Position numbers and translations under genes: made by a program. Positions 1 through 7,792 of a DNA stretch of 64,000 nt are shown here, one piece after another. The DNA comes from Agromyces archimandritae (GTDB lineage Bacteria; Actinomycetota; Actinomycetes; Actinomycetales; Microbacteriaceae): assembly GCF_018024495.1 (NCBI RefSeq), contig NZ_CP071696.1:2294001-2358000 (forward strand). The letters are read 5' to 3'. Within the stretch, counting starts at the first letter, position 1. Each line of letters opens with the position of its first letter. The notes below the pieces were generated by a model. That model saw nothing but the letters and a program-made list of their open reading frames with translations. It was not told the DNA's origin and did no database searches.

Positions 1-2
1 AT

Positions 3-1106
3 GCGGGGGAGTGCCGTTCGTGCACCCTCATGGGCGTGCCGTACCCGGAGCAGCTCCGGGGCAAGGAGGAGGCGCTGCGCGGGCTGCTCGCGGCGCATGA
101 GGGCATCCACTGGCTGCCGACCGTCGCGAGCCGCGAATCCGGCTACCGCAACAAGGCGAAGATGGTGATCGGCGGCACGATCGAGGCGCCGACGATCGGC
201 CTGCTCGGGCCGGGCGCCCGCGGCGTCGACATCCGCGAGTGCGGGATCTGCGAACCCGGCCTCGTCGACGTGTTCCCGGCGCTCGCGCGCTTCATCGGCC
301 TCGCCCGCCTCGAACCCTACGATGTGCCGGCCCGCCGCGGCGAGCTGAAGGCGGTGCTCGTCACCGAGTCGGCCGTCGGCGAACTCATGCTGCGCTTCGT
401 GCTGCGCTCCGAGGAAGCCCTCGCCCGCATCCGCAAGCACCTCCCGGCGCTGCTCGCGGAGGTGCCGCGGCTCGCGGTCGTCACCGTGAACCTGCAGCCG
501 AAGCCCGCCGCGATCCTCGAGGGGGAGCGCGAGATCGTCCTCACCGAGTCGAGTCTGCTGCGGATGCCGGTCGGCGGCCTCGACCTCGCGCTCCGGCCGC
601 AGGGCTTCTTCCAGACGAACACGGCGATCGCCGAGGCGCTGTACGGGCAGGCGGCCGAGTGGGCGGGCGAGCTCGACCCGGCGAGCGTGTGGGACCTCTA
701 CAGCGGGGTCGGCGGGTTCGCGCTCGCCACCGCGGACGGACGCCGCGAGGTCCTCGGCATCGAGGTCAGCGCGGACGCGGTCGAGGCGGCCCGGGCGGCC
801 GCCCGCGAGGCCGGTCTCGAGCGGGTGCGCTTCGAGGCGGGCGATGCGACGGAGTTCGCGGAGCAGGCGGCATCCGCCCCCGAACTCGTCATCGTGAACC
901 CGCCGCGTCGCGGCATCGGGCCGCGCCTGGCGGCCTGGCTCGAAGCATCCACCGCACGCTACGTCGTCTACTCGAGCTGCAACGCCGAAACGCTCGCGAG
1001 CGACCTCGCGGCGATGCCGTCGCTCGTGCCGACGCGGGTGCGGATGCTCGACATGTTCCCGCAGACCGCCCACTTCGAGGCGATCGCGCTGCTCGAACGC
1101 GCCTGA
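3..1106 (+). CDS. rlmC: RlmC-like 23S rRNA uracil-C5 methyltransferase, 5' end outside window
   Basis: SAM-dependent methyltransferase of the RlmC/RlmD/TrmA family, which makes 5-methyluridine in 23S rRNA. The frame is open to the window edge, and the visible residues before the first ATG (AGECRSCTL) carry two of the iron-sulfur cluster cysteines that start RlmC proteins, so the true start is upstream and the ATG at 30 is internal. A further Cys pair (CGIC) follows near 70 residues in. The SAM loop is DLYSGVGGFAL. The catalytic loop near the C-terminus is YSSCNAETLASDL, with the nucleophilic Cys; the NPPRRG motif precedes it. The C-terminus DMFPQTAHFE is typical of the family. RlmC is the best family fit; RlmD or another paralogue is possible without the N-terminus. 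Confidence 0.85.
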   Translation, partial: AGECRSCTLMGVPYPEQLRGKEEALRGLLAAHEGIHWLPTVASRESGYRNKAKMVIGGTIEAPTIGLLGPGARGVDIRECGICEPGLVDVFPALARFIGLARLEPYDVPARRGELKAVLVTESAVGELMLRFVLRSEEALARIRKHLPALLAEVPRLAVVTVNLQPKPAAILEGEREIVLTESSLLRMPVGGLDLALRPQGFFQTNTAIAEALYGQAAEWAGELDPASVWDLYSGVGGFALATADGRREVLGIEVSADAVEAARAAAREAGLERVRFEAGDATEFAEQAASAPELVIVNPPRRGIGPRLAAWLEASTARYVVYSSCNAETLASDLAAMPSLVPTRVRMLDMFPQTAHFEAIALLERA

Positions 1107-1143
1107 GCGCTACCCGCGCTCGGCGTGACTGCGGTCGAACGCG

Positions 1144-1203
1144 GCCTCTCCTGGGCCGACGACGGCGGTTGCGGTCGCAGGCCCGTCCTGAGGCAGGAGA
1201 GGC
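1144..1203. terminator. Inverted repeat between convergent genes
   Basis: Perfect 10-bp arms GCCTCTCCTG (1144-1153) and CAGGAGAGGC (1194-1203) with a 40-nt loop, placed between the end of the methyltransferase gene and the end of the convergent pseudogene. It could act as a bidirectional terminator, but the loop is long and there is no T-run. Confidence 0.25.
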
Positions 1204-2548
1204 TCGGGAATACCGCCCAGGTCAAGTGATCGGTTTGGTTGCGGCCGGAACGAAATACCGTCGATGTCGACTCTGCGGAGCGGCCGTCGCTTCGACCCAT
1301 CCGTCGTCGACGAGTCGGCGCAGGCGCACTCTCAACGCACCGACTGAATAGCCGCTCCACTCAGAAATCTCATGGATGCTCTGCGGCTCGGTACTCGACA
1401 ACCCACGGATGATCTCCGCGTCCGCACCGCGGGGAAGCGGTGATCCAGTGGCGGTGACATACGCTCCGCCGCCGATCCCCCGGAGGATGCCTTCGCTGCG
1501 CAGTTTCGCGAGGATCTGCCTTGCCTCGTCCGAGTCAATCCGGAGTGCTTCGCGCAGGCTCTCTACCGAGACTCGTCCTTCACGGCGCGAAATCAGTAGT
1601 GCGGTGTCTTCGTCGGAGAGAGCTCTCGATCTGCCAACGCACGAAGCCATGCGCGATGCTCGGGAATCTCTGCGCCGTGACGCCTGAGTGTGACCTTGAC
1701 CTGATCTGCAGAAGCCGTGAAAAGCGGCCGATCGAGGGCATGCGCCTCCATCTCGGTGAACATCGAGCGCACCCCGCCACCCTGTCCTTCTACGGTGAAT
1801 CCGGATTGTCCGCGCGGAGAAACGTGCTGCATGAGCGGCAGGAGCACCTGGTTCCTGCATCGGGAGGTCCCGTCGTCGAGATTGTCGGTGGTCTTCCCGC
1901 CCCAGAGCCCACCGGGGTTCGTGACCTCGACCCGGTCCGAGAAGACATCGACCGAGACCGGCTGGCCGAGGAAGATCGGAGAGTATTCGCGATGCAGTAC
2001 TGCGTTCGCGATCGCTTCACGAATGACCGCGACAGGAATCTCGGGGACATCGTGTCGTGTGGCTCCATCAACGGTCGAGTACGTTCGCAGATTCCGGACG
2101 ACCGCATTGACGGCGTCTTCGACGACGTCGGCGAGCATGCCGACGCACTCCGCGCGGTCGAGGAAGCGGAGTGCTGTGCCGGTGGCCGACTTCTCCCTCC
2201 CCGGGTGCGTCGTGACATCGACGAGAAGCCTGGGGAAGAATTGCTGGGGGTAGTGCCCAGTCGCAAGCAGACCTGCGAGCCGGACGCCTCCGCGCTTATC
2301 GACCACGTTCAGCCGTGCGAGTTGCTCGCGGCGGGTGACTGCACCGTGGAGGACCTTGGAAGCGGACCGCCGTGCAATGAGTTCGTCCAGCACTTGCCTG
2401 TCGAGATCGCTCTCCTCCGCATCCGGCACGATCCGGCGGTCGGCGCCCGAGGGTACCAGCTCGTGCTGCAACCCTGCGTGTCAGGGTTGGGTGAGTCCAC
2501 CGGTTCATAGCAAGTTCGCCTGCGGGGCGTGAAGGATCACCCAATCTG

Positions 2549-2989
2549 ATGAGTTCGAGTTCTCTGGCCACGGTTCCCGCGGCCACCGATGATGGAGTGG
2601 TGTCTGCCCCGTCGAATCCTGCCGGTCGCGCCCGTCGCCGTACGTTCACGCCGGCGCAGAAGCTGAAGTACCTGTCCGAGTATGAGACCGCGTGCGAGAC
2701 CGGTGGGGGGAACGCGTTCCTGCGGGGCGAGGGCCTGTACTCGTCGTTGATCTCGGAATGGCGCAAGCAGCGCGACGCGGGTCTTCTCGAAGGCAAGCAG
2801 CCCGGCGAGGCGGTGGGGCGGCCCTCGCGTGAGCAGGCCGAGATCGCGGCGCTGCGCCGGCAACTCGCGAAAGCGGAACAGAAACTCGCGACGACCGAGA
2901 TGGCGTTGCAGATCATGGGAAAAGCACACGCGCTCTTGGAACAGCTCTCCGAGAGCGCGGACACCGACCCGACGCCGAAACGCCGCTGA
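2549..2989 (+). CDS. IS3-family transposase OrfA (HTH subunit)
   Basis: 146 residues. The helix-turn-helix region lies around residues 30-75 (RRRTFTPAQKLKYLSEYE, then LYSSLISEWRKQ), followed by a Leu/Ala-rich coiled coil (residues 90-130, AALRRQLAKAEQKLATTEMAL) typical of the DNA-binding OrfA of IS3 elements. The last A of its TGA is the first base of the OrfB ATG (TGATG), so OrfB is probably translated by coupling, in contrast to the -1 frameshift fusion used by many IS3 members. Confidence 0.88.
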   Translation: MSSSSLATVPAATDDGVVSAPSNPAGRARRRTFTPAQKLKYLSEYETACETGGGNAFLRGEGLYSSLISEWRKQRDAGLLEGKQPGEAVGRPSREQAEIAALRRQLAKAEQKLATTEMALQIMGKAHALLEQLSESADTDPTPKRR

Positions 2990-4005
2990 TGGACGCGTAC
3001 CGGGAGCTGGCCTTGGCTGGCACGCCGACCCGGGATGCGGCTGCACTGACCGGGGTTCCACGGGCGAGCGCGGTTCGACGGACTGGTCGTGAGCGGCGCC
3101 CTGACCGGGAGCCTCCGCTGCCGCGTCCGGCGCCGGCGAACAAGCTCGACTGCGACGAGCGGGCCCGCGTGCTCGCGGTGCTCAACAGCGACGAGTTCGT
3201 CGATAAGCCGCCGTTGCAGGTCTACGCGATCCTCCTCGAACAAGGCCAGTACATCGGCTCGGTCTCGACGATGTACCGGGTACTGCGGGAGAACACGCAG
3301 GTGCGGGAACGGCGACGGCTTGCCACACACCCGCCGCGGAAGATCCCGGAGCTGATCGCGACCGGGCCCGGGCAGGTGTACTCGTGGGACATCACGAAAC
3401 TCGCCGGCCCCGTGAAAGGCGTCTACTACGACGCGTACGTGATGATCGACATCTTTTCCCGGTACATCGTCGGCGCGATCGTGCATGCCACCGAGGACGG
3501 CATCCTCGCGAAAGAGATGATGCTGGACGCGTTCGGGATCCACGGCACCCCGCAGGTCGTGCACTCCGATGGTGGCCCGTCGATGACCTCGAAGACCGTG
3601 ACCACGCTGCTGTCCGATCTCGGTGTCACGAAGTCGAGGTCGCGCCCGCACGTCAGCAACGACAACCCGTACTCCGAGGCACTGTTCAAGACGATGAAAT
3701 ACCTGCCCGACTTCCCCGAACGATTCAGTTCCCTCACCGCGGCCCGCGAGTTCCTGGACGAATTCGTCAACGCGTACAACCACCATCACCGGCACACCGG
3801 GATCGGGATGCACACCCCCGCCGACGTCCACTACGGCCACGCGGACGCCATCGACCGTGACCGTGACACCGCGCTCGATCAGGCCCGCCGCGCGCACCCC
3901 GAACGCTTCGGCACCCGCGCTCAGACCCGCCCGAAGATCCTCGACCGCGACCCAGCCGCCTGGATCAACCAGCCACCAGCGGACGAGCTCCAACTCGCCG
4001 CATAA
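2989..4005 (+). CDS. IS3-family transposase OrfB (DDE integrase)
   Basis: 338 residues with an rve-type catalytic core. The DDE triad is visible: D134 (YSWDITKL), D194 (VHSDGGPSM) and E230 (NDNPYSEALF), with the D-to-E spacing of 35 residues that defines this superfamily. The N-terminal third has an HTH_21-like segment. The C-terminus NAYNHHHRHTGIGMHTPADVH is a hallmark of the group. All catalytic residues are present and the frame is intact, so the element may still be active. Confidence 0.93.
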   Translation: MDAYRELALAGTPTRDAAALTGVPRASAVRRTGRERRPDREPPLPRPAPANKLDCDERARVLAVLNSDEFVDKPPLQVYAILLEQGQYIGSVSTMYRVLRENTQVRERRRLATHPPRKIPELIATGPGQVYSWDITKLAGPVKGVYYDAYVMIDIFSRYIVGAIVHATEDGILAKEMMLDAFGIHGTPQVVHSDGGPSMTSKTVTTLLSDLGVTKSRSRPHVSNDNPYSEALFKTMKYLPDFPERFSSLTAAREFLDEFVNAYNHHHRHTGIGMHTPADVHYGHADAIDRDRDTALDQARRAHPERFGTRAQTRPKILDRDPAAWINQPPADELQLAA

Positions 4006-4494
4006 CACCCACCGGCCTCATCCGCCTTGACAAATTCCGCAACTCGAAGACCTCGGCCGCCGAGAGCTTGATGTCTTTGTCGTCGATCCGTTTGTATGCG
4101 CCACCCGGCAATCCTTTGGCGGTGACGAAGCATGGTCTATTGCCCGGTGCGTTCGCTGCGATGGTGATGAGGAGAACGGGTTGCTCGTCGACCGTTTCTC
4201 GGATCATCCCATAGGCGGGAGGGTTGCTGATCTTCGCTCCTGTCGCACCGCCGTCGCCGATGCCTTCGACGAACTGATCGCGTACCCCGTCGATGTCGAA
4301 CCCCTGGGCCGGACGGAATCCGTCTTGTTCGGACAGGCCGAGGATGATGTGCCCGCCTGCTGTGTTGGCGAATGCACTCACACTGTCCCAGATGTCGGAA
4401 CTCAGCTTCCTGGCGCTGGTTTTGACCTCAACGAGTGCGTCGTCGGTTCCCTGCGCACGTATGCGGTCGATCGTTTCGCTGAAACTGGTGTCCA

Positions 4495-4578
4495 TCAGTG
4501 CTCCTCACTTCGCTCAGTGAACATCACTAGCGATCAGTGTATGTCACTGTTGTTCAGTGTGGTGCAGTCTTCGTCAGT
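4495..4578. promoter_or_regulatory. Array of 13-bp palindromes with a 19-20-bp period (operator of the disrupted regulator gene)
   Basis: TCAGTG recurs at 4496, 4515, 4535 and 4555, and TCAGTC at 4575. Each of the first four starts a 13-bp unit of the form AGTG-N5-CACT: AGTGCTCCTCACT (4497), AGTGAACATCACT (4516), AGTGTATGTCACT (4536) and the degenerate AGTGTGGTGCAGT (4556). Unit starts are 19, 20 and 20 bp apart, about two helical turns. The array covers the start codon and upstream region of the minus-strand AlbA-type gene, so autoregulation by cooperative binding is the simplest reading. TCAGTG coordinates are given to about one base. Confidence 0.7.
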
Positions 4579-4658
4579 CGATCCCTATCCGGCAGTCGCT
4601 TGCGGAAGCCTGCGAAGATCCTCCACGGTCAGCCCGTCCGTTCGGACACGGCCTCGGT

Positions 4659-5402
4659 TCAGCCGCGCTCGGCGAGCATGTCCTCCATGAGGGCGATCTC
4701 GGCCAGCTGGCTCGTGACGACGGCGCGGGCGAAGGCGGTGACCGTGGGGCGGTCGCCGATGTCGAGGTAGGCCTCGGCCATCTCGAGGGCGCCGCGGTGG
4801 TGGGCGATCATGAGCTCGAGGAAGAGACGCTCCGCGTCGATGCCGGATGCGTTCCGCAACTCTTCGAGTTCGGCGGGCGTCGCCATGCCGGGCATGAGGG
4901 CACCGCCCGGCGACGCGGGCGTGCCGCCGTGCTCGTGACCGCCCTCGGCCATCCACGTCATCGGCGGTTCGGAGCCGGCCTGCGGCAGCCCCCATTCGGC
5001 GAGCCAGCCGTACATCTGCCCCGACTGCTGCGATTGGGTGCGGGCGATGTCGTAGGCGAGCAGGCGCACTGCCTCGTCGTCGGTGCGGTCGCGGACGATG
5101 AACGCCATCTCGACGCCCTGATCGTGGTGGACCTGCATGTCGCGGGCGAAACCGGCCTCGGCGCTCGTGCCCGACGGCGGGGCGTCGACGGTCGCGGTGA
5201 GCCGGCCGAGCGAAAAGGCCACGAGGGTGGCGGCGACGACCGCGACGAGCGCGACCACGGCGACGAGGGCCCGCCCGCGGCGGTCGGGCGCCGGATGCGG
5301 GGCGCCCGCGGCATCCACTGCGGCCTCGGCGTGCGTGCCGGCGACCCCGGCGCCCGCAGCATCCGTGCCGGCGGCCCCCGCGCCCGCGGCCTCGGGCGTC
5401 AC
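4659..5402 (-). CDS. DUF305 membrane-anchored protein
   Basis: 247 residues from a GTG start two bases after the upstream gene's stop codon, so translationally coupled. The N-terminus is Ala/Gly-rich and cytoplasmic, with one membrane span near residues 45-70 (ALVAVVALVAVVAATLVAF). The extracytoplasmic DUF305 domain has the paired His motifs of this ferritin-like family: DMQVHHDQGVEMA and ELMIAHHRGALEMAEAYL. Several DUF305 proteins bind copper or other metals; nothing else here proves that role. It forms an operon with the DUF3105 gene. A larger frame on this strand that reads through both genes is not the true gene. Confidence 0.85.
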   Translation of the reverse strand: MTPEAAGAGAAGTDAAGAGVAGTHAEAAVDAAGAPHPAPDRRGRALVAVVALVAVVAATLVAFSLGRLTATVDAPPSGTSAEAGFARDMQVHHDQGVEMAFIVRDRTDDEAVRLLAYDIARTQSQQSGQMYGWLAEWGLPQAGSEPPMTWMAEGGHEHGGTPASPGGALMPGMATPAELEELRNASGIDAERLFLELMIAHHRGALEMAEAYLDIGDRPTVTAFARAVVTSQLAEIALMEDMLAERG

Positions 5403-5404
5403 CG

Positions 5405-6076
5405 TCAGGACACCTTGCCCGGTCCGTCGTAGGCACCGGTGCAGGCGGCGCCGACCTCGGGCACGTTCTGGCTCTTCCAGTACTCCTCGAAGAACTCGGC
5501 GATGCGGGGGTCGTCGGCCGAGTCGACCTTGAGCTGCGCGTTCCAGGCGCTCAGCGCGATGGGGGTGTCGAGCCCCTCGAAGGGCGAGAGGATGACGTAG
5601 GTGCCCGGCAGTTTCGCACGCAGCGTCGAGAGCTCCTCGTCGCTCAGGGCGTCGGCGTCGTAGGTGACCCAGACGGCGCCGTGCTCCAGGGAGTGCACGG
5701 CCGCCTCGCTCGGCACGACCTCCTCGTAGACGCCGCAGTTCAGCCAGACCGGGTTGTGCGGGCCGCCGGCGGGCGGGGTCTGCGGGTAGTCGACCTCGGT
5801 CTCGACGTGGTCGGAGACGTTGTCGAAGGTTTCGACGCCTTCGATCTCGGCCCCGGTGCCGCCCTCGGAGTAGCTCGCGGGCTTCGGCGCGAGCACGAAC
5901 GAGGCCACGAGCAGGGCGGCGACCGCGACGACTGCGGTGACGCCGCCCCAGATGCCGATGAGGCGGTTGCGGCGGCGGCGGGCCTCGCGCTTCTTGAACT
6001 CGGCGGTCTTCATCGCACGGGATGCGGCGCGCTGCTGCTTGACGGTGAGCGGTCGCTCGGGGGACTCGGGGGTCAC
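5405..6076 (-). CDS. DUF3105 single-pass membrane protein
   Basis: 223 residues. A basic N-terminus (KTAEFKKREARRRRNRL) leads into one membrane helix near residues 38-62 (LIGIWGGVTAVVAVAALLVASFVL). The extracytoplasmic DUF3105 domain shows DYPQTPPAGGPHNPVWLNCGVY and AVHSLEHGAVWVTYD, with conserved His and Cys. The start is GTG at 6076, supported by GAGAGG 7 bases upstream; TATAGA on the minus strand at 6108-6103 is a likely -10 box. DUF3105 and DUF305 genes often travel together in actinobacteria, and are co-transcribed here. Function is not established. Confidence 0.85.
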   Translation of the reverse strand: MTPESPERPLTVKQQRAASRAMKTAEFKKREARRRRNRLIGIWGGVTAVVAVAALLVASFVLAPKPASYSEGGTGAEIEGVETFDNVSDHVETEVDYPQTPPAGGPHNPVWLNCGVYEEVVPSEAAVHSLEHGAVWVTYDADALSDEELSTLRAKLPGTYVILSPFEGLDTPIALSAWNAQLKVDSADDPRIAEFFEEYWKSQNVPEVGAACTGAYDGPGKVS

Positions 6077-6223
6077 GTCGGGCCTCTCGTTCGGGGGACA
6101 CCTCTATACGAGCGCATCGAGCACAGGTGCGCGCCCCCGGGATGACACCTCGCAGGGCATTCCCAGGCGGAGAGCGGATGCCGGGCCGCCGCCAGCCTGC
6201 TCGCCCGTGTCGGCTGCTGCCGC

Positions 6224-6235
6224 TACGCTGAACGG
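6224..6235 (+). promoter_or_regulatory. -10 box of a leaderless transcript for the cbs leader
   Basis: TACGCT (6224-6229) fits the actinobacterial TAnnnT -10 box. It lies 6 bases before a GTG at 6236, the spacing seen for leaderless starts elsewhere in this window. Confidence 0.55.
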
Positions 6236-6271
6236 GTGACTGTGCGCCTCGGCTGTCGTTGTCGTTCCTAG
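6236..6271 (+). CDS. Cys-containing leader peptide upstream of cystathionine beta-synthase
   Basis: GTG at 6236 opens an 11-codon frame, MTVRLGCRCRS, ending in TAG at 6269-6271. Two Cys codons (TGT) lie at positions 7 and 9, near the end. The -10 box predicts transcription starting at the GTG itself. Short leaderless Cys-rich leader peptides that sense cysteine supply are known from mycobacteria upstream of sulfur-assimilation genes; here the downstream gene is cystathionine beta-synthase. A hairpin (CCGGCGC 6290-6296 with GCGCCGG 6304-6310) lies between the leader and the cbs ribosome-binding site. The role as an attenuator is inference. Confidence 0.55.
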   Translation: MTVRLGCRCRS

Positions 6272-6336
6272 ACGACCACCGATCCATGCCCGGCGCCCGG
6301 ATCGCGCCGGCGCGGTACGACCCGAGGAAGGCCAGC

Positions 6337-7707
6337 ATGAAGTACGCAGAGACCATCGTCGATCTCGTCGGCGACACCCCGCTCGTCAAGCTCACCCGCG
6401 TGACGGAGGGCGTCACGCAGGCGACGGTGCTCGTCAAGCTCGAATACCTGAACCCGGGCGGCAGTTCGAAGGACCGCATCGCGGCCCGCATCATCGACGC
6501 CGCCGAGGCCGAAGGCAAGCTGAAACCGGGCGGCACGATCGTCGAGCCGACGAGCGGCAACACGGGCGTCGGGCTCGCCCTCATCGCCCAGCAGCGCGGC
6601 TACCGCTGCGTGTTCGTCTGCCCCGACAAGGTCGGCGAGGACAAGCGCAACGTGCTCACCGCCTACGGCGCCGAGGTCGTGGTGACGCCGACGGCGGTCG
6701 CCCCCGACAGCCCCGAGTCGTACTACGGCGTCTCCGACCGGCTCGCCCGCGAGATCCCGGGCGCGTTCAAACCGAACCAGTATGCGAACCCGAATGGTCC
6801 GCGCAGTCACTACGAGACCACCGGCCCCGAGATCTGGCGCGACACGGAGGGCAAGGTGACGCATTTCGTCGCCGGCGTCGGCACGGGCGGCACGATCACC
6901 GGCACCGGCCGGTACCTCCGCGAGGTGTCGGACGACCGGGTGCGGATCATCGGCGCCGACCCCGAGGGCTCCGTCTACTCGGGCGGCACGGGCCGGCCGT
7001 ACCTCGTCGAGGGCGTCGGCGAGGACTTCTGGCCGAGCGCCTACGACCCGGACGTGCCGCACGAGATCATCGCGGTCAGCGACGCCGACTCGTTCGCGAT
7101 GACCCGCCGCCTCGCGCGGGAAGAGGGCATCCTCGTCGGCGGTTCGAGCGGCATGGCGGTCGTCGCCGCGCTCGAGGCGGCGAAGGATGCGGGCCCCGAC
7201 GACGTGTTCGTCGTGCTGCTGCCCGACGGCGGCCGCGGCTACCTCGGCAAGATCTTCAACGACAAGTGGATGCGCGCCTACGGCTTCTCGAACGCGCCCG
7301 CCGGCCACACGGTCGCAGACGTGCTGCGCGCGAAGGCCGACCGCACCGCGCCCCTCCTGTACGTGCACCCGAGCGACACGATCCGCGAGGCCATCGACCG
7401 GATGACCGGGGCGGGCGTCTCGCAGCTGCTCGTGCTGTCGGCCGAGCCGCCGGTCGTGCTCGGCGAGGTCGTCGGCGCCGTGCACGAGGAGTCGCTCATG
7501 GAGCTCGTCTTCTCCGGCGGCGCGCAGCTGACCGACAAGATCGAGACCGTCGTCGGCGACGCCCTGCCCCTCATCGGCGTGAACGAGCCGGTCGCCGCCG
7601 TACGGCAGGCCTTCGCGTCGACGCCCGCGCTGCTCGTCACCGACGGCGGCAAGGCGCTCGGCGTCATCAGCCGGGCCGACCTGCTCGGCTACCTCGCGAC
7701 CGCATGA
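6337..7707 (+). CDS. cbs: Cystathionine beta-synthase
   Basis: 456 residues, cytosolic PLP enzyme joining homocysteine and serine to make cystathionine. The start is ATG 6337, preceded by GAGGAAG at 6324-6330; the frame is open further upstream but without a better start. PLP-binding Lys is K45 in NPGGSSKDRIA. The phosphate loop is SGNTG at 73-77, and GTGGTITGTG contacts the cofactor. The C-terminal third (about 330-456) is a pair of CBS domains, as in eukaryote-like and mycobacterial CBS, unlike plain cysteine synthase. It is followed by metB, so the pair can run forward or reverse transsulfuration. Its regulation is probably by the Cys leader at 6236. Confidence 0.92.
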   Translation: MKYAETIVDLVGDTPLVKLTRVTEGVTQATVLVKLEYLNPGGSSKDRIAARIIDAAEAEGKLKPGGTIVEPTSGNTGVGLALIAQQRGYRCVFVCPDKVGEDKRNVLTAYGAEVVVTPTAVAPDSPESYYGVSDRLAREIPGAFKPNQYANPNGPRSHYETTGPEIWRDTEGKVTHFVAGVGTGGTITGTGRYLREVSDDRVRIIGADPEGSVYSGGTGRPYLVEGVGEDFWPSAYDPDVPHEIIAVSDADSFAMTRRLAREEGILVGGSSGMAVVAALEAAKDAGPDDVFVVLLPDGGRGYLGKIFNDKWMRAYGFSNAPAGHTVADVLRAKADRTAPLLYVHPSDTIREAIDRMTGAGVSQLLVLSAEPPVVLGEVVGAVHEESLMELVFSGGAQLTDKIETVVGDALPLIGVNEPVAAVRQAFASTPALLVTDGGKALGVISRADLLGYLATA

Positions 7708-7725
7708 TCCGACCGTACGGCCCGA

Positions 7726-7747
7726 GTGGATGCCCCGGGGCATCCAC
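7726..7747. repeat. Perfect 22-bp palindrome between cbs and metB
   Basis: Arms GTGGATGCCCC and GGGGCATCCAC with no loop. A third CGGCATCCAC copy follows at 7754-7764. The same arms GTGGATGCC/GGCATCCAC recur in intergenic palindromes at 12126, 25028 and 51079. Confidence 0.7.
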
Positions 7748-7792
7748 CGCGCCACGGCATCCACACCCGAGAACCACACGGAAGGCCACCCC

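Larger units (their letters stand above)
2479..4032 (+). mobile_element. IS3-family insertion sequence, about 1.55 kb
   Basis: Both ends start with TGTCA: TGTCAGGGTTGGGTGAGTCC at 2479 on the plus strand and TGTCAAGGCGGATGAGGCC reading inward from 4032 on the minus strand, an imperfect terminal inverted repeat. It carries OrfA and OrfB transposase genes. It interrupts an AlbA-type gene on the opposite strand. Flanks are ..CCCTGCG and AATTCCG.., so no clear target-site duplication is visible; an adjacent deletion or an old insertion would explain this. Confidence 0.85.
1222..4495 (-). pseudogene. AlbA_2/ATP-binding transcriptional regulator-like gene, broken by an IS and a frameshift
   Basis: Two separated parts of one protein read on the minus strand. 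The N-terminal part (4495 down to about 4033) is a Schlafen AlbA_2 DNA-binding domain: ALVEVKTSARKLSSDIWDSV, then SAFANTAGGHIILGL and GGAYKRIDDKDIKLSAAEVFEL. The C-terminal part (2478 to 1222) has the GHKL-like ATP-binding segment (REAIANAVLHREYS, VEVTNPGGL) and ends in winged-helix segments. An IS3-family element (2479-4032) splits them. A second lesion lies at about 1613-1626: the reading frame jumps at a CT-dinucleotide run (GAGCTCTCTCC), consistent with one extra CT unit, since both frames meet at the residues RELSDEDTALLISRREG. The intact protein would be about 570 residues. Such proteins are presumed regulators; the natural target is unknown. The gene is certainly non-functional as drawn. 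Confidence 0.85.

Noticed and set aside
2296-4008. A 570-codon minus-strand frame across the IS3 element.
   Set aside because: It is the shadow of the transposase genes joined by chance to flanking DNA; its C-terminal part does not match the AlbA-type frame.
2470-4045. A target-site duplication for the IS3 element.
   Set aside because: The bases outside the TGTCA ends (GCG on the left, AAT on the right) do not match for 2 to 5 bp.
4659-6584. A 641-codon minus-strand frame suggesting a fused DUF3105-DUF305 protein.
   Set aside because: DUF3105 is in another frame and ends at 5405; only the last 247 codons of this frame are the DUF305 gene, from the GTG at 5402.
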